From Sphingomonas montana (GTDB taxonomy: Bacteria; Pseudomonadota; Alphaproteobacteria; Sphingomonadales; Sphingomonadaceae): 64,000 nucleotides of DNA. A model generated the notes under the pieces. That model worked only from the letters and a program-made list of their open reading frames with translations, was not told where the DNA came from and ran no database searches. This document shows, piece by piece, positions 35,626 through 45,898 of the stretch. The position numbers and the translations under genes were made by a program. Numbering within the stretch: position 1 is the stretch's first letter; every line of letters starts with the position of its first letter. The stretch covers positions 1-64,000 of the forward strand of contig NZ_MOLY01000033.1 of the NCBI RefSeq assembly GCF_001956315.1, given 5' to 3'.

Positions 35626-37064
35626 CGGCCGTTCCCCATGCGACGCCCGGCGAACAGGAGGCATGCGCCGATCGCCAGCAGCCAGCCAACCAGATAGCCG
35701 AGGGCCGGGCCGGCGCCCTTCGCCCTCGTCTCGATCCCCGAGGGGCGCGGATGGAAGGTCGGCATCGATCGCCAGTGATCCTGCGATACGCGGCTGAGCG
35801 TCTCGGTTGCCGGATCGTCGCCTTTCGCATCATTCTCCGCCGTGACGTCCGTCGCCTCCAGCATGTTGAGCCGCTGGACGAGGTCGTAGCGAAACGCTTC
35901 CGCCTGACCCAGGAAGCGTCGGTGGGCCGCGCGGTCGGTATCGGCGAGCGCCATCGACGCCTGACGGATCGCCGCCGTCGGGCTGACCAGCGCGAAGCGG
36001 TTCATGATGTCGCTTTGCCGTGCCTCCTGCGCGAAAAGCTGATCGGCATAGCGGGCGAAGAGTTCGGCGCTGAGACGCTCGCCCTCCACCGCCAACAGTC
36101 CGGCGTAGTTGACGGGCAGGTCTTCGACGCGGGCCACGTTGTATTTCTTCAGCACGGCGGTTCTGAAGGCGGCGAAGTGCGGGTCGTTCGGATCGTGGCT
36201 GTCGCCGATCGCGCGATAGTCCCGGGTTACGGCGACTTCGCTCTCCAGCCGGGTGGGCAGACTTTGCACCGCGCCGGCGATGTCCGGTGCCATGCGGGGG
36301 ACGAGGATCGCGGTGGTGAGCCATGCCCCCACCAGCAGGATGAGCGCCGACCGGGCCTGTCGCATGATGGCAGACGCCAGGATGACGCCGCCGACCCAGA
36401 TCGCCAGATACAGCGTATAACTGGCAAGGAGGAGCGTGGCCGCGGGGAGGGATGCACCGTGGACGACGACCATCCAGGCCAATGCCGCCCCCGCCGGCAC
36501 GAGGATCAGGCCTCCGATCGCACCAAGCGCGATCGCCTTGCCGGTCAGCAACGCCGCGATGGTCATGCCGTGGGCGCGCAGCTGCACCAAGGTTCCGCCA
36601 TCACGCTCCCGCGCCACTGCGCCGAAGCCGAGGAAAATGAGGATCAGCGGCGCGAGGATCTGGAGAACGAAGGCCGGGGTCAGCTGTCCGAACCGGACGA
36701 GCAGCGACGATTGCCGGACATCCCCGAAGTTCGCGCTGTTCTGCCGATGACCTTCGAGAAAGATCGCGGTGCCGGTGAAGGGATCGACGCCGGGATCGAA
36801 CGCGGCCAGCGGTTCGACGGGCTTGAACGCGAACTGGCCGAAATGCACCATGCGGTGCGGATGCCGGCTGGGCTGCGCTGCGAAAGCCGCATCTGCTTCC
36901 TGCTGGAAGTGCGCCCGCAGCGCGGCAGTCTCCGCCTGTTGGGCGACCGAGGTGACGGCGGCGATCGTCGACAGGAGGAGGACCAGCGCCAACGCGATCA
37001 CGGCCACCCGATTGCGGCGCATGAGCCGCCATTTCTCCCGCGCGATCAGAATGAGCGGCGTCAT
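35622..37064 (-). CDS. ABC exporter permease, DUF3526-type (first)
   Basis: 480 residues. An N-terminal helix (about 17-40) is followed by a periplasmic stretch, a helix bundle in the middle (PAFVLQILAPLILIFLGFGAVARERDGGTL, then AIGGLILVPAGAALAWMVV and further helices), a second large periplasmic part (about 260-430) and a final helix (ALGYLVGWLLAIGACLLFAG). The ARERDGGTL motif after the second helix is typical of NosY-like ABC-2 permeases. It overlaps the ATPase stop and the next permease start by four bases each, so all three are one translation-coupled unit. Confidence 0.88.
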   Translation of the reverse strand: MTPLILIAREKWRLMRRNRVAVIALALVLLLSTIAAVTSVAQQAETAALRAHFQQEADAAFAAQPSRHPHRMVHFGQFAFKPVEPLAAFDPGVDPFTGTAIFLEGHRQNSANFGDVRQSSLLVRFGQLTPAFVLQILAPLILIFLGFGAVARERDGGTLVQLRAHGMTIAALLTGKAIALGAIGGLILVPAGAALAWMVVVHGASLPAATLLLASYTLYLAIWVGGVILASAIMRQARSALILLVGAWLTTAILVPRMAPDIAGAVQSLPTRLESEVAVTRDYRAIGDSHDPNDPHFAAFRTAVLKKYNVARVEDLPVNYAGLLAVEGERLSAELFARYADQLFAQEARQSDIMNRFALVSPTAAIRQASMALADTDRAAHRRFLGQAEAFRYDLVQRLNMLEATDVTAENDAKGDDPATETLSRVSQDHWRSMPTFHPRPSGIETRAKGAGPALGYLVGWLLAIGACLLFAGRRMGNGR

Positions 37065-37813
37065 GCGGCCAGGACCCGCTTGCCGTAACGGGCGTGCAGT
37101 TCGCGCAGATCGAAGCGGTCCGGTCCACTGGCGACGGCCTCGTCCGCGATCCGACCGCTTTCGAGAAAGCCGATGCGGTCGGCGCAGTCCACCACGCCAA
37201 GCAGGTCGTGCGTGACCATCACGATCGCCGCACCCGCGTTTCGCAACCGGAGGAGCAGTGCATTGAAATCCGAACTGGCACTGGGGTCCAGGCCGGAGGT
37301 CGGCTCGTCGAGCAGGAACACCGGCACTTCGCGCAGGATGGCCAGCGCGATGGCAACCTTCTGCCGCATCCCTTTGGAAAATCCGACGAGGCGGCGCTCA
37401 TGCGCCTCTGCCTGAAGGCCGCTGGAGTTCAGCGCAGCCATGACGGCATCAGGCGACCGGCGCTGCCCGGCGACGGCGAGAAAATAGGCGATGTTCTCGA
37501 CGGCCGTCAGATGTTCGTACAACGCCACGTTTTCAGGCAGATAGGCGATGTGGCCGCGCACGCGATAACCGTCCCGCGCAGGATCGTCGCCGCACACCCG
37601 GACGGCGCCGCCGGCGTAGGGCAGGAAGCCGAGGATCGTCGCGATCGCCGTGGACTTGCCGGCGCCGTTGCCGCCGAGCAGGGCGTAGATCTCGCCCCGC
37701 CCGACCGAGAATGTCAGGGAGTCGAGGATAATGCGTTCGCCGCGGCGGACACGGACGTCGCGCAGGTGAACGGCTGGCGTTGCCTGGTCGATGGGGACGG
37801 ATGCGCTTTTCAT
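37061..37813 (-). CDS. ABC transporter ATPase
   Basis: 250 residues from the ATG at 37813. Walker A is GGNGAGKST (about 46-54), the signature is FSKGMRQKVAIALA and Walker B is VFLLDEPTSGLD, followed by the switch histidine in VTHD. It belongs to the group of exporters such as NosF and GldA that pair with ABC-2 permeases. It heads the minus-strand operon with two DUF3526-type permeases. The promoter gap shared with the TonB receptor genes holds a palindrome at 37848-37864, located in the leader of this gene, so control by a dimeric repressor is likely. Confidence 0.93.
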   Translation of the reverse strand: MKSASVPIDQATPAVHLRDVRVRRGERIILDSLTFSVGRGEIYALLGGNGAGKSTAIATILGFLPYAGGAVRVCGDDPARDGYRVRGHIAYLPENVALYEHLTAVENIAYFLAVAGQRRSPDAVMAALNSSGLQAEAHERRLVGFSKGMRQKVAIALAILREVPVFLLDEPTSGLDPSASSDFNALLLRLRNAGAAIVMVTHDLLGVVDCADRIGFLESGRIADEAVASGPDRFDLRELHARYGKRVLAA

Positions 37814-37847
37814 GGCGCCCTGCTCGCGGATCTTCGACGGGGAGTCA

Positions 37848-37864
37848 ATGATATGTGATATCAT
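37848..37864. promoter_or_regulatory. perfect palindrome, candidate operator
   Basis: ATGATAT-GTG-ATATCAT is a perfect inverted repeat (7-base arms, 3-base spacer) in the 130-base divergent gap between the ABC exporter and TonB receptor operons. It is strikingly AT-rich in this genome. It lies 34 bases before the ATPase ATG and just upstream of a possible promoter for the receptor genes, a position that would let one regulator control both. No regulator gene is adjacent. Confidence 0.6.
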
Positions 37865-37869
37865 AAACC

Positions 37870-37898
37870 TTGACCGTGTTTCTTGTCTGGGGTTTAGA
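37870..37898 (+). promoter_or_regulatory. possible promoter of the TonB receptor operon
   Basis: TTGACC (37870-37875) and TTTAGA (37893-37898) are 17 bases apart. The -35 match is good (5 of 6), the -10 match poor (3 of 6). It lies 46 bases before the ATG at 37944 and directly after the palindrome. Confidence 0.3.
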
Positions 37899-37943
37899 GG
37901 GCGGACGTGTGGCGGGAGAGCGCCACGACGCGGGGGGCATCAG

Positions 37944-40832
37944 ATGAAGTCGTTGTTGATCGGGGCGAGTCTCGCCCCGTTATGTGTGTCCTTGCCGGCG
38001 TGGGGACAGTCGACACCGCCCTCGGCCATCGCGCCGCAAGAACAGGCGGAAGGCGAAATCCTGGTCACCGGTTCGCGCATCAGGCGCAATGTTCTGGACG
38101 AGCCAACACCGGTCACGACCGTAAATCAGACGGCGATCGACCGGTCCGGCCTTACTTCTATTGCCGATGTGTTGCAGCGGCTGTCCAGTTCGGCAGGCGG
38201 GATAAACACCAAGTTCAACCTGAGCAGCAATTCGGGCAATCCGCCGGACGGTGGTGGCATCAGCGCCGGGTCGGCCGAGATCGACCTGCGTTATCTGAGT
38301 GCGAAGCGCACGCTCGTGCTGGTGGATGGCATCCGTTACGTGAACGGGACGGCCGGCTACGGCATCCCTGCCTCGGTGGATCTCAACACGATCCCGATCG
38401 GCATGATCGACCGTGTCGAGATGCTGCAATCCGCCGCGACGCCGCAATATGGGTCGGACGCGATTGCGGGCGTGGTCAACATCATCACCAAGGCGAAGCA
38501 GCGCGGCCTCCAGGCGTCGGCGCAGGTCGGCAGCTTTCGCCAGGGCGACGGCGTCACGCAGGACTATGAATTCAGCTATGGTACGGGTGGTTCGACCACC
38601 GACGTCGTTTTCGGCGGCAGCTATGTGAAGCAGGATTCCGTTCGCGCGTCGGACCGGGCCATTTCGCGCTTCGCCGTGCCCTATGGAACGAGCTGTGCCG
38701 CGGGTGGCTGCGACCCGGACTCCGGCCTCGGCCACTTCGTCGTCAACGATTTCGGCAATCCCGCCAACGCGGCCGGATTGGACCTGACGCTCAAGCAACC
38801 CGTGCTGACGGGCAGGACCCGGTTCGATCCCGCAAATCCCACCGGCCCGAACAGCGATTTCAAGACGCAGACACCGGCCGACCATCTGAACATCAAGCCG
38901 TACAACTATGTGCTGACCCCGTCCGAGCGGTACAGCGGCTGGCTGAGCGTGCGGCAGGAGATCGGTTCCGGTACGACGTTGCGTGCGCGCGCCGCCTATA
39001 CGCACCGAAGCTCGGTCAATCAGGCGGGGCCGATCACGCTGGGCGTGGGGCCGGGTGCGCGCAACGGCAACCTGCTCGATACGATCAACGTCGATGCGAC
39101 CAACGCCTTCAACCCGTTCGGCGTCACGCTGGACGCGGGCGCCGATGGTCGTCCGTCGAACTACCAGTATGTCGCGCGTCGACTGGTGGAAACGAACGGG
39201 CGGCGCCACAGCCAGACGGTGGACACGATGTCGCTCGCCGCGACGCTGAACGGCAGCTTCAACCTTGGAAGCCGTCGATTCTACTGGGATGCGAACGCCT
39301 CGATCGGGCTGAACGATGCCGATCACGAACTGGCCGGCAACGTCAACGGTCTGCGGGCCCAGCAGGCGCTTGGGCCGGCGGCGGGGTGCACCGGCGCGTG
39401 CGTGCCGCTGAACCTGTTCGGTGGTCCGGGTTCGATCACGCCGGCCATGCTGGACTATGTGACCTTCACGCAGCGCGACAGCAGCAGTCAGGAATTGTAC
39501 GACTATACCACCAACCTGTCCGGCGAGCTGTTCGATCTTCCGGCCGGTGCCGTCGGTATCGCCGTCGGCTACGAGCACCGGCTTCAGCGCGGATCGTTCA
39601 ACTCGGATCCGATCGTCGCGGCGGGCTATGCCGCGGACATCCCCGCCAAATCCTATGCCGGCCGGTTCGACGTGGACGAGGTTTACGGCGAGGTTCGCGT
39701 CCCGCTGTTCCGCGACGTGCCGGCGATCCACTCGCTGGAAGTGAACGGCGCGGTCCGCCATTCCTCCTATTCGACCTTTGGATCCAACACGAGTTTCAGC
39801 GGCGGCGCGATCTGGAAACCGATCCCCGACCTGTTGCTGCGCGGCTCCTACGCCGAAAGCCTGCGGGCGCCGAGCATCGGCGAACTGAACGGATCGGCAT
39901 CGGTGTTCGCCGCGATCTTCAGCGATCCGTGCAGCGACCTGAACGGCAGGGCAGGCCGGCCGGCGGCATCGGAGACGGTGCGCCGCAACTGCGTCGCCAA
40001 TGGCGTCCCCGCGAACGGCAGCTATATCGAAACCGCTACCGCCATTCCGGTCGTCACCGGTGGCAATATGGACCTGCAACCCGAACAGTCGCGGACATTG
40101 CTGTTCGGCGGTGCGTACAGTCCGGACTGGGCCCGCCGTGGGGGGTGGGCCAGCGCACTGACGCTTGAAGCCAACTATTACGATATCAAGCTCGATAACG
40201 CGATCGCCTCCGTGGGCGCCGACTTCCTGCTCGGACGCTGTGCCGAGACCGGCGATGTGCAGTCCTGCGGTGCGACGACGCGCATCCCGAGCGGCCGCAT
40301 CACCCAGATTAACGCGCGACTGGTGAACATCGGCGGGATCCGCACCCGCGGCCTGGACGTCAATCTCGCCTACCGGTCACCGCAGACCGGCATCGGCAGC
40401 TTCGGTCTGGGCGTACAATCCACCTTCCTGTTCGAATATGCGGAGCAGTTGCCGATCTCCGGCGGGCTGGCCAGCGTCGATCGGGTGGGTACGGAACGTG
40501 GTTCGCCCGATCAGGCCTATCCGCGGCGCAAGGTCAACGGAACGCTGGACTGGCGACTGGGCGCCGTCGGAGCCTCCGTCACGGGGCGGTACATTTCGGG
40601 CGTAACCGAAACCGCCAACGACAACCGGCTGGCCGCGCGGTTCTACGGCGACGTGCAGCTTTCCTATGCGCTGCCGTTTCTCGATCGGCGGCCCGTCCTG
40701 ACGGTCGGCGTCAACAACCTGTTCGACCAGGACCCGCCGGCCTGCTTCAGCTGCACGCTGAATTCGTTCGATCCGACGACCTATGATCTGCCCGGCCAGT
40801 TCGGCTATGTGCGCGTGTCGTTCCGGATATGA
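37944..40832 (+). CDS. TonB-dependent outer-membrane receptor (large)
   Basis: 962 residues from the ATG at 37944, with GGGGGG upstream. A signal peptide ends near AWG-QS (about 22). The plug domain (about 40-180) starts with the [11 protein letters not shown] box common in sphingomonad receptors and contains [27 protein letters not shown] and [15 protein letters not shown]. The beta-barrel follows and ends in [10 protein letters not shown] with a terminal aromatic/hydrophobic pattern. The type resembles the large receptors used for peptides, glycans or other bulky ligands rather than a typical siderophore receptor. It overlaps the next receptor gene by four bases. Ligand unknown; the divergent ABC exporter is a likely functional partner. 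Confidence 0.93.
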   Translation: MKSLLIGASLAPLCVSLPAWGQSTPPSAIAPQEQAEGEILVTGSRIRRNVLDEPTPVTTVNQTAIDRSGLTSIADVLQRLSSSAGGINTKFNLSSNSGNPPDGGGISAGSAEIDLRYLSAKRTLVLVDGIRYVNGTAGYGIPASVDLNTIPIGMIDRVEMLQSAATPQYGSDAIAGVVNIITKAKQRGLQASAQVGSFRQGDGVTQDYEFSYGTGGSTTDVVFGGSYVKQDSVRASDRAISRFAVPYGTSCAAGGCDPDSGLGHFVVNDFGNPANAAGLDLTLKQPVLTGRTRFDPANPTGPNSDFKTQTPADHLNIKPYNYVLTPSERYSGWLSVRQEIGSGTTLRARAAYTHRSSVNQAGPITLGVGPGARNGNLLDTINVDATNAFNPFGVTLDAGADGRPSNYQYVARRLVETNGRRHSQTVDTMSLAATLNGSFNLGSRRFYWDANASIGLNDADHELAGNVNGLRAQQALGPAAGCTGACVPLNLFGGPGSITPAMLDYVTFTQRDSSSQELYDYTTNLSGELFDLPAGAVGIAVGYEHRLQRGSFNSDPIVAAGYAADIPAKSYAGRFDVDEVYGEVRVPLFRDVPAIHSLEVNGAVRHSSYSTFGSNTSFSGGAIWKPIPDLLLRGSYAESLRAPSIGELNGSASVFAAIFSDPCSDLNGRAGRPAASETVRRNCVANGVPANGSYIETATAIPVVTGGNMDLQPEQSRTLLFGGAYSPDWARRGGWASALTLEANYYDIKLDNAIASVGADFLLGRCAETGDVQSCGATTRIPSGRITQINARLVNIGGIRTRGLDVNLAYRSPQTGIGSFGLGVQSTFLFEYAEQLPISGGLASVDRVGTERGSPDQAYPRRKVNGTLDWRLGAVGASVTGRYISGVTETANDNRLAARFYGDVQLSYALPFLDRRPVLTVGVNNLFDQDPPACFSCTLNSFDPTTYDLPGQFGYVRVSFRI

Positions 40833-42796
40833 CGCATTCCCTGCGATCCTCGCGATCGGCCATCGGGCATTGGAGCGCCGCGACGATCGGCGTTGCGGCC
40901 CTGGCACTGGCTTCGTCGCCGGCCCGGGCACAGCGGGCGAACGACAATGCGGTGACCGCGGCCGAAGACGCCTTCGGAAGTTCCATCGGCAACGAGACGA
41001 TCGGGCTGTACAGCAGCGGCAGCGTGCGGGGCTTTTCGCCGGTGACCGCAGGCAATGTGCGCGTCGGGGACATGTACTTCGATCGTCAGGCCAGCCTGAA
41101 CAATCGACTGGTGGACAGTTCGACCATAAGGGTTGGCCTGACGGCGCAGGGCTATCTGCTTCCCGCGCCGACCGGGATCGTTGATTATCGCCTGCGCGGG
41201 GTCGGCGACCGCGGCCTTCTCAGCGTGGTGGCCGGCAGTTTCGACTATGGCGGGCCGTCCATCGAAGTGGATGCGCAACTGCCGCTCCTGGGTTCCAGGC
41301 TCGGTGTCGCGTTCGGCGGATCGCACGCGCATGAGGAATATTATGACGGTTCGGACGCGCATTATACGCGGTTGGCCGTAATCCCGCGCTGGCGGCCGAC
41401 CGACCGGATCGAGATCGTTCCATTCTGGTCGGCGACCTATGGCCGCGACGAGGAGGTGGCGCCCACGATCGTTTCGGCGGGTGCCTTCCTTCCGCCACAG
41501 GTGAGACGGCGGCACTATTTCGGGCAGAAATGGGCGTCGCGCGACAGCAGCGATACCAACGCCGGCCTGATCAGCAAGGCGCGGATCGGATCGGCCTGGT
41601 CGTTGGCCGGCGGGATCTTCCGGTCGGTGTCCGCGACCAACCGCAATTTCGCCGAGCTGTTCGTCGATACCAGCCAGGACGGCAGCACACGCGAACTGGT
41701 GATTGCGGATCCCGGCCAGCGTTACGCCTCCACCAGCGGGGAGATGCGTGTCAGCCGCAGCTTCGTCGATGGCCCCCGGCTTCATACGGTGCACGCGACG
41801 GTGCGGGCGCGACAGGTGGACAGCCTCTATGGGGGCGACGCACCCACGCTCGACCTGGGACCGCGGCGGCTCGGCTTCGCCGTTCCGGTGGCGCAGCCTG
41901 CGGCATTCGCATTCGACGCGCGGACGCGCGACCGGGTTCGTCAGACGACGTTCGGCCTCGCCTATCAAGGCAAGTGGCAACGGGTCGGCGAACTCAGTCT
42001 GGGGGTACAGCAGACCAACTACAGCAAGGTCACCGATCTGCCGGGCACCGAACCTTCGGCGACCGCCCGCGATCGTCCCATTCTCTTCAACGCGGCGGTG
42101 GCCGGCCATGTCAGCGAACGGCTGGCCGTCTATGCAAGCTATACGCGCGGGCTGGAAGAGAGCGGTCTGGCGCCGACCAACGCGGCCAATCGGAACCAGG
42201 CGCTGCCGGCGATCCGCACGCGCCAGGCCGACGCCGGCGTTCGGTGGGCGCTCAATGCGCGCATGAAGCTCGTGATCGGCGTCTTTGACGTGCGGAAACC
42301 CTATTTCAATACGGACGAAGCCAATCGCTACGTGGTCCTCGGCGACGTCAGGCATCGCGGAATGGAGGCGAGCATCGCCGGAAACCCGATCGATGCGGTC
42401 AGCCTGGTCGGCGGTGCCGTGCTGATGCAGCCGCGGGTGACGGGCACCGCCGTGGATCTCGGCCGGGTGGGCAAGCGCCCGCTCAATCAACCGGCACGAA
42501 CGCTGCGCGCGAACGCCGAGTATCGTCCGCGCTTTCTTCCCGGTTTCTCGGTGGACTTCGCCGTCGCGAACATCAGCGCACGCGCCGCGTCCCGGGACAA
42601 TATCGTATCCGTGCCTGCCTATACGCTGATGGACATCGGTGCCCGCTACCGCTTCCGGATGAAGCAGGCGCCCGCCATGTTCCGCCTTCAGGTGACGAAT
42701 GTCGGCGATACCTATGTCTGGAACATCGTGGGGAGTGACAGCTACGCCCTGTCGAACAAGCGGCGGCTGACGGCCTATCTCGCGCTGGATATCTGA
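40829..42796 (+). CDS. TonB-dependent outer-membrane receptor (small, siderophore-type)
   Basis: 655 residues with a signal peptide ending near ARA-QR (about 35). The sequence has a shortened plug (about 40-130, TIRVGLTAQGYLLPAPTGIVDYRLRG) and a barrel with the closing features of siderophore receptors (YTLMDIGARYRF, LQVTNVGDTYVWN, and final YLALDI). The stop of the first receptor and this start overlap (ATGA). The plug is less canonical than in the upstream receptor. A pair of receptors in one operon, facing an ABC exporter, suggests recognition of a shared ligand or uptake and export of related compounds. Confidence 0.9.
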   Translation: MTHSLRSSRSAIGHWSAATIGVAALALASSPARAQRANDNAVTAAEDAFGSSIGNETIGLYSSGSVRGFSPVTAGNVRVGDMYFDRQASLNNRLVDSSTIRVGLTAQGYLLPAPTGIVDYRLRGVGDRGLLSVVAGSFDYGGPSIEVDAQLPLLGSRLGVAFGGSHAHEEYYDGSDAHYTRLAVIPRWRPTDRIEIVPFWSATYGRDEEVAPTIVSAGAFLPPQVRRRHYFGQKWASRDSSDTNAGLISKARIGSAWSLAGGIFRSVSATNRNFAELFVDTSQDGSTRELVIADPGQRYASTSGEMRVSRSFVDGPRLHTVHATVRARQVDSLYGGDAPTLDLGPRRLGFAVPVAQPAAFAFDARTRDRVRQTTFGLAYQGKWQRVGELSLGVQQTNYSKVTDLPGTEPSATARDRPILFNAAVAGHVSERLAVYASYTRGLEESGLAPTNAANRNQALPAIRTRQADAGVRWALNARMKLVIGVFDVRKPYFNTDEANRYVVLGDVRHRGMEASIAGNPIDAVSLVGGAVLMQPRVTGTAVDLGRVGKRPLNQPARTLRANAEYRPRFLPGFSVDFAVANISARAASRDNIVSVPAYTLMDIGARYRFRMKQAPAMFRLQVTNVGDTYVWNIVGSDSYALSNKRRLTAYLALDI

Positions 42797-42879
42797 TCGA
42801 CGCCGAAGGACCAAAGGTTGCGGAACGGGACGATGATCAGAACATGTTTCCCGGCCGGCGCTCGGCAAGGCGGACGCAT

Positions 42880-43848
42880 TCAGTCCTTTACGCTGCCGTG
42901 ATCGATCCAGGTGGCCATGGAACGCCATTCGCCCTCTTTCACGAGCTTGCGCAGTTCGTCGGTCTGCAGTTCGATCCAGCTGCGCATCAGGGGTGTTTCG
43001 CGCTGGTCGTGCAATCGCGCGATCGAAACCGACGACCGTAGCGCCGGCCGCTCGATCGGCCAGCCGCTCAGACGGCCGCTCTCGACATCCCGCCATACCG
43101 CGGCATGCGCGATGATCGAGTAGCCGTCGCCGCGGCGGACCAGTTCCTTGGTCAGCATGACGCTGTCCGCTTCGAGAACCACGTCGAGCCGCACGCCGTT
43201 CTGTAGCGCGGCCTGCTGGATGAGCCGACGATTGCTGTGCGGCAGCGCCGGCAGAATCAACGGCAGATGTTCGAGATCGCGCAGGCGAACGGTTTCACGC
43301 TGTTCGTCCGGCGGACCCACGAGCATCATCGGCTCGGTGAACAGCGGCTGCACTTCGAAGGCTTCCAGCAGCGGCTGGTTGTAGGCGATCGCGACCTGCA
43401 CGCTTCCGTCCAGCAACCATGCCTGGAGCGACGTGCTGAGTCCTTCGCGGACATGCAGGAGGGCGTTCGGCCACAGCGCGCGGAACCGGGCGATCAACTG
43501 CGGACCGATCATCTGCCCGATCGCGGGGGTAAGACCGATCGCGAGGTAGCCGCGCTCGGCGCTGTTTTCGTCGCGGACATGGTCGATCGTCTCGGCGGCG
43601 TTCTGGAGCATCAGTTCGGCACGGTCCAGCAAGCGTGCGCCGGCCTTCGTCAACGCGGCGCCGCGACCGTGCCGGACGAGTAGCGCAACCCCGAGTTCGG
43701 CCTCGAGCTTGGCGATCTGCCGACTGAGCGCCGGCTGCGCGATATGCAGTTCTTCGGCGGCCCGGCTGAAGCTGCCGGCGTGGACGATCGTCACGAAGGA
43801 ACGCAATTCTCGGAGGTCCATGGACACCGAGTTATGCCCGTTCGGCAT
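42880..43848 (-). CDS. LysR-family transcriptional regulator
   Basis: 322 residues (or 313 if started at 43821, Met-Asp-Leu-Arg-Glu-Leu, which is the usual family start). The winged helix-turn-helix (about 10-70, LRSFVTIVHAGSFSRAAEELHIAQPALSRQIAKLE) is followed by the substrate-binding domain. It is divergent from the dctA-led catabolic cluster with an 82-base gap, the classic setting for a LysR activator responding to a pathway intermediate. The inducer is not known. Confidence 0.95.
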   Translation of the reverse strand: MPNGHNSVSMDLRELRSFVTIVHAGSFSRAAEELHIAQPALSRQIAKLEAELGVALLVRHGRGAALTKAGARLLDRAELMLQNAAETIDHVRDENSAERGYLAIGLTPAIGQMIGPQLIARFRALWPNALLHVREGLSTSLQAWLLDGSVQVAIAYNQPLLEAFEVQPLFTEPMMLVGPPDEQRETVRLRDLEHLPLILPALPHSNRRLIQQAALQNGVRLDVVLEADSVMLTKELVRRGDGYSIIAHAAVWRDVESGRLSGWPIERPALRSSVSIARLHDQRETPLMRSWIELQTDELRKLVKEGEWRSMATWIDHGSVKD

Positions 43849-43860
43849 GGCGGTCCATAG

Positions 43861-43873
43861 AAAAACGGTTTTT
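43861..43873. promoter_or_regulatory. short palindrome in the lysR-dctA gap
   Basis: AAAAAC-G-GTTTTT is a perfect inverted repeat in the divergent promoter region of the regulator and the catabolic cluster. LysR proteins bind T-N11-A type sites with inner palindromes, so this is a candidate site, though it is short. Confidence 0.35.
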
Positions 43874-43930
43874 GATCTAGGTGTCGACCGGGTTTAAGCC
43901 TGCTTCCAGCGCAGTGAGGCGGAAGACTTC

Positions 43931-45331
43931 ATGCGATCAAGGTCAACCCTTCGGCCGCAACGCGCGGCATCGACAGGCGAACGCGTGACCGACCGGATGG
44001 AGAGGCGCATCGTGAAGCATCTTAAGAAGCTGCATATACAGGTGCTCATAGCACTTGTTCTGGCCGTGGCGCTGGGCCTTGCCGCCCCCGAATGGGGCAC
44101 GGCGATGAAGCCGATCGGCCAGGCGTTCATCGCGCTGCTCAAGATGATGCTGGCGCCCATCATCTTCCTGACCCTGGTCCACGGGCTCACGCACGTCTCC
44201 GATATGCGCGCGCTGGGCCGGATGGGCATCAAGTCGCTCGTCTATTTCGAGGTCGTCAGCACGATCGCCATGGTTTTCGGGCTGGTCGCGGTCAATCTGT
44301 TCCAACCCGGCGTCGGCTTGCACGCCACCGATCTGGTGGAGCCTGCCGCCGCGGTCAGCGCGGGCAAGATCGCGCCGATCGACTTCTTCCTGAACATCAT
44401 CCCGCATACGCTGGTCGATGCGTTCGCGAAGGGGGACATCCTGCAGGTCCTGCTGATCTCGCTGCTGGCGGGTATCGCGATCAACCGGGTGTGCGGTCCG
44501 GACTCGCTGACGGTGCGGGGCATCGACGAAGCGCAGAAGATCCTGTTCAAGATGCTCGGCTTCCTGATGAAGCTGGCACCGCTCGGCGCGTTCGGCGCGA
44601 TGGCGGCCGCAGTCGGCAGCAACGGCGGCGAGACGCTGTTCTACCTGCTCAAGCTCATCGGCGTCTATTACTTCGCCTCCGCCGCGTTCGTCTTCGGCTT
44701 CCTCTGGTTCATCGCCTGGACGATCGGGCTGCCGTTCATCGCCATGCTCAACCTGATCCGCGAGGAGATCCTGCTCGTGTTCGGCACGGCATCGGGCGAG
44801 GTGGCCTTCCCGCGACTGCTGGAGAAGCTCAAGAAGAGCGGGTGCGACGACGTCGTCGTCGGGTTCGTGCTTCCGGCCGGCTACAGTTTCAACCTGGACG
44901 GCACGTCGATCTACATGGCGGTTGCGATCGGTTTCATCGCCCAGGCGACGGACACGCCGTTCAGCCTGTGGCAGCAGATCGGCCTGCTCGCGATCCTGGC
45001 GCTGACGTCGAAGGGCGGCACGACGGTCGCCGGCGGCGCCTTCATCAAGCTGGCCGCGACGCTCCAGTCCGTCCGGACGCTGCCGCTGGGTGGTCTGGGG
45101 CTGTTGTTCGGCATCGACCGGATCATGGCGACCGCCACGGCGCTCACCAACATCGTCGGCAACACGCTGGCCGTGTTCTTCATCGCCCGCTGGGAGAACG
45201 GCTTCGATCCCGAGGCCTTCGCCCGCGAGACCGGCCACATGCCCGGGCGCAGCCTGGTCCGCGGGCCGGCCAGGCCGATCGAGGACGTGCCGGTCCCCGT
45301 CATACCACTCGAAGCGAAGGGTCACGCATGA
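43931..45331 (+). CDS. dctA: C4-dicarboxylate/cation symporter, DctA-like
   Basis: 466 residues of the sodium/dicarboxylate symporter (SDF) family. About eight membrane helices and the two re-entrant hairpins are visible; family landmarks are SGEVAFPRLLEKLKKSGC, GYSFNLDGTSIYMAVA and TSKGGTTVAGGAFIKLAATL, with NIVGNTLAVFFIARWE near the end. DctA imports succinate, fumarate and malate; here the first gene of a catabolic operon, it might import a related di-acid. The first ATG has GAGGCGGAAGA upstream; an inner ATG at 43997 is also possible. The stop overlaps the next start by four bases. Confidence 0.93.
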   Translation: MRSRSTLRPQRAASTGERVTDRMERRIVKHLKKLHIQVLIALVLAVALGLAAPEWGTAMKPIGQAFIALLKMMLAPIIFLTLVHGLTHVSDMRALGRMGIKSLVYFEVVSTIAMVFGLVAVNLFQPGVGLHATDLVEPAAAVSAGKIAPIDFFLNIIPHTLVDAFAKGDILQVLLISLLAGIAINRVCGPDSLTVRGIDEAQKILFKMLGFLMKLAPLGAFGAMAAAVGSNGGETLFYLLKLIGVYYFASAAFVFGFLWFIAWTIGLPFIAMLNLIREEILLVFGTASGEVAFPRLLEKLKKSGCDDVVVGFVLPAGYSFNLDGTSIYMAVAIGFIAQATDTPFSLWQQIGLLAILALTSKGGTTVAGGAFIKLAATLQSVRTLPLGGLGLLFGIDRIMATATALTNIVGNTLAVFFIARWENGFDPEAFARETGHMPGRSLVRGPARPIEDVPVPVIPLEAKGHA

Positions 45332-45888
45332 CACGTCTTCCGCCCATCGATCCCGCGCAGCTGACCGACGCGCAACGCCCGATCTACGACGCGATCGCCA
45401 CCGGCCCCCGCAAGGGCGTCCGCGGTCCGCTCGCCATCTGGCTGCACCGTCCCGAACTGGCGCAGGCCGCACAGGCGCTCGGCCGGTACTGCCGCTACGA
45501 CAGCAGCGTGCCGCCGCGGCTGTCCGAGCTGACCATCCTGCTGATGGGCCGGCACTGGCTGGCCGAATATGAGTGGGCGGCGCACAAGCCGTTCGCGATC
45601 GAGGCCGGACTGTCGATCGAAGTGATCGATGCGATCCGCGACGGACGCGAACCCACCTTCGACCGCGAGGACGAGCGTCTGGTCTACCGGTTCGTTCGGC
45701 AGCTGCACGATGCCCGACAGGTCGATCAACCGCTCTACGACGATCTGAAGCGCACGATCGGCGAGCCGGCCATCGTCGATCTGGTCGGTATCGCCGGATA
45801 TTACACGCTGATTTCCATGACCATCAAGGTGTTCGACGTGCCGCCGCCCGCCGGTATCGCGCCCGAACTGCCGACGTCGCTCGATTGA
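45328..45888 (+). CDS. carboxymuconolactone decarboxylase-like protein
   Basis: 186 residues. The CMD/AhpD-type helical core is recognisable (SELTILLMGRHWLAEYEWAAHKPFAIEAGLSIEVIDAI and FVRQLHDAR...IVDLVGIAGYYTLISMTIKVF). The redox CxxC of AhpD is missing, so it is rather a decarboxylase-like or dehalogenase-like member than a peroxidase partner. In the beta-ketoadipate pathway PcaC of this fold decarboxylates carboxymuconolactone, but this protein is longer than PcaC, and the same subfamily is common in clusters for other aromatic acids. It is translationally coupled to dctA. Confidence 0.85.
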   Translation: MTRLPPIDPAQLTDAQRPIYDAIATGPRKGVRGPLAIWLHRPELAQAAQALGRYCRYDSSVPPRLSELTILLMGRHWLAEYEWAAHKPFAIEAGLSIEVIDAIRDGREPTFDREDERLVYRFVRQLHDARQVDQPLYDDLKRTIGEPAIVDLVGIAGYYTLISMTIKVFDVPPPAGIAPELPTSLD

Positions 45889-45898
45889 GGATCCCCGC

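Noticed and set aside
37980-40079. Minus-strand open frame opposite the large TonB receptor
   Set aside because: Composition typical of an antisense shadow; receptor on the plus strand is well supported.
40805-43096. Minus-strand open frame across the small TonB receptor and the lysR end
   Set aside because: Crosses two well-supported genes and has no recognisable domain.
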